A stretch of DNA of 5,742 nucleotides from Pirellulales bacterium. Its GTDB lineage: Bacteria > Planctomycetota > Planctomycetia > Pirellulales > Thermoguttaceae. Positions 4,975 to 5,742 of the stretch are shown here, one piece after another. The translations under genes and the position numbers were made by a program. The DNA lies in NCBI GenBank assembly GCA_030617125.1, contig JAUWWA010000143.1, positions 1 to 5,742 of the forward strand, given 5' to 3'. The notes below the pieces were generated by a model that was given only the letters and a program-made list of their open reading frames with translations, was not told the DNA's origin and ran no database searches. The stretch's first letter is position 1; every line of letters starts with the position of its first letter.

Positions 4975-5742
4975 CAGTCAGGCGAAAACTACGACTTCGG
5001 CGAACTCATGCCGGTGAGCATTTCTGGCTACGTCTATGTCGACACGAACAACAATGGGCAGTTTGACTCCGGCGAAGTGGGGATCGCAGGCGCGGCTCTC
5101 GCCTTGCTCGGAGCCGATGGAACACCAACCGGACAGACAACCACCACCGACGCGGCCGGATTCTACCAATTCGAAAACCTGGACCCGGGCACCTACGGCG
5201 TTGCCGAAACCCAGCCCGAAGATTACTTCGACGGCCTCGACGCGTCCGGCAGCGCCGGCGGCGCGGCCCACAACCCCGGCGACCTGATCGACGGCGTCTT
5301 CCTGACGAGCGGACAGGCCGGCGTGCAATACAACTTCGGCGAGATCCCGCCCGCCAGTCTCTCGGGTTACGTCTATGCCGACGACGACAACGACGGCGCC
5401 TTCGACCCAGACGAATCGCCCATCGCCGGCGTCGCGCTCACGCTGCTTGACGCCGGCGGCGATCCCGTCGGCACGACCATGACCGACGCGGTAGGATATT
5501 ACAGCTTCGAGGGCCTTGAGCCCGGCCTCTACAGCGTGCAAGAGACCCAGCCGGCGGCGTACTACGACGGGATCGATACGCCCGGCACCGTCGGCGGGAG
5601 CGCGTTGGACCCGCCCGGCGACCTCATCAGCTACGTGGTGCTCAAAGGCGGCGTCTCCGCCAAACAGTACAACTTCGGCGAGTTGCGGCCGGCGAGCATC
5701 TCGGGACTCGTGTACGTCGAACTCGACCGCGATTGCACCTAC
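4975..5742 (+). pseudogene. Continuation of the LEPR-XLL / SdrD-B protein after the TGA (3' partial)
   Basis: 256 codons in the same frame as the upstream gene, with no stop, to the right edge. The stretch opens with the last strand of domain 2 (ENYDFGELMP), then a full third B-like domain (about 5014-5352, ISGYVYVDTNNNGQFDSGE), a full fourth (about 5353-5691, LSGYVYADDDNDGAFDPDE) and the start of a fifth (from 5692, ISGLVYVELDRD). The first possible start, ATG at 5008, has no ribosome binding site and no signal, so this is not a separate gene. It is the severed C-terminal part of the same protein, unless the TGA is a sequencing error or is read through. The repeats are undamaged, with no frameshift, which argues that the interruption is recent. 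Confidence 0.75.

Larger units (their letters stand above)
4306..5742 (+). repeat. Tandem SdrD B-like domain repeats (four units plus a partial fifth)
   Basis: Unit starts, taken at the first-strand Ile or Leu, are 4306, 4666, 5020, 5359 and 5698, giving periods of 360, 354, 339 and 339 nt (120, 118, 113, 113 codons). Each unit has a SGxVYxDxxNDGxFD-type opening, a central GxYxF or similar turn, the TQP/TPAGYFDG segment and a closing Y-N/D-F-GE. Unit 1 is the most divergent. Units 3 and 4 have the same length. Confidence 0.85.

Overview
The window is GC-rich and densely coding, with every gene on the + strand. It most likely comes from a planctomycete, probably of the Pirellulales type. The main evidence is the N-terminal signature RFERMEPRRLLSA (LEPR-XLL type) followed by SdrD-like B repeats, a combination typical of large secreted planctomycete proteins. 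A GAF-HD-GYP protein and an exported WD40 protein fit the same background. No tRNA, rRNA, CRISPR array or insertion sequence was seen.

Layout: (1) 1-1472, the 3' part of a GAF + HD-GYP cyclic-di-GMP phosphodiesterase whose start lies upstream of the window. (2) 1473-1655, a 183-nt leader with a possible sigma70-type promoter and four back-to-back hairpins, the last touching the ribosome binding site. (3) 1656-2135, a stand-alone YbaK/ProX-type aminoacyl-tRNA deacylase. (4) 2136-2458, a 323-nt intergenic region with three well-paired stem-loops, the first followed by a T-rich stretch that could end transcription. (5) 2459-3481, a seven-repeat WD40 propeller with an export signal and possible lipobox. 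(6) 3532-5742, a large LEPR-XLL surface or secreted protein with tandem SdrD B-like repeats, running off the right edge.

The most notable observation is an in-frame TGA at 4972-4974 inside the repeat array. The same frame continues for 256 further codons of good SdrD-B repeats, with no frameshift. When the repeats are aligned, the TGA sits exactly where the next repeat has GGA (Gly), so one G-to-T change explains it. The gene is therefore a recent nonsense allele, a sequencing error, or a read-through case.

The WD40 gene and the LEPR-XLL gene are 50 nt apart with no obvious terminator and may be co-transcribed. The HD-GYP enzyme would lower c-di-GMP, a common regulator of attachment, but its link to the surface protein is only positional and weak. 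I see no clear new defence or mobile system here. The unexplained structure is in the two hairpin-rich intergenic regions and the interrupted repeat protein.
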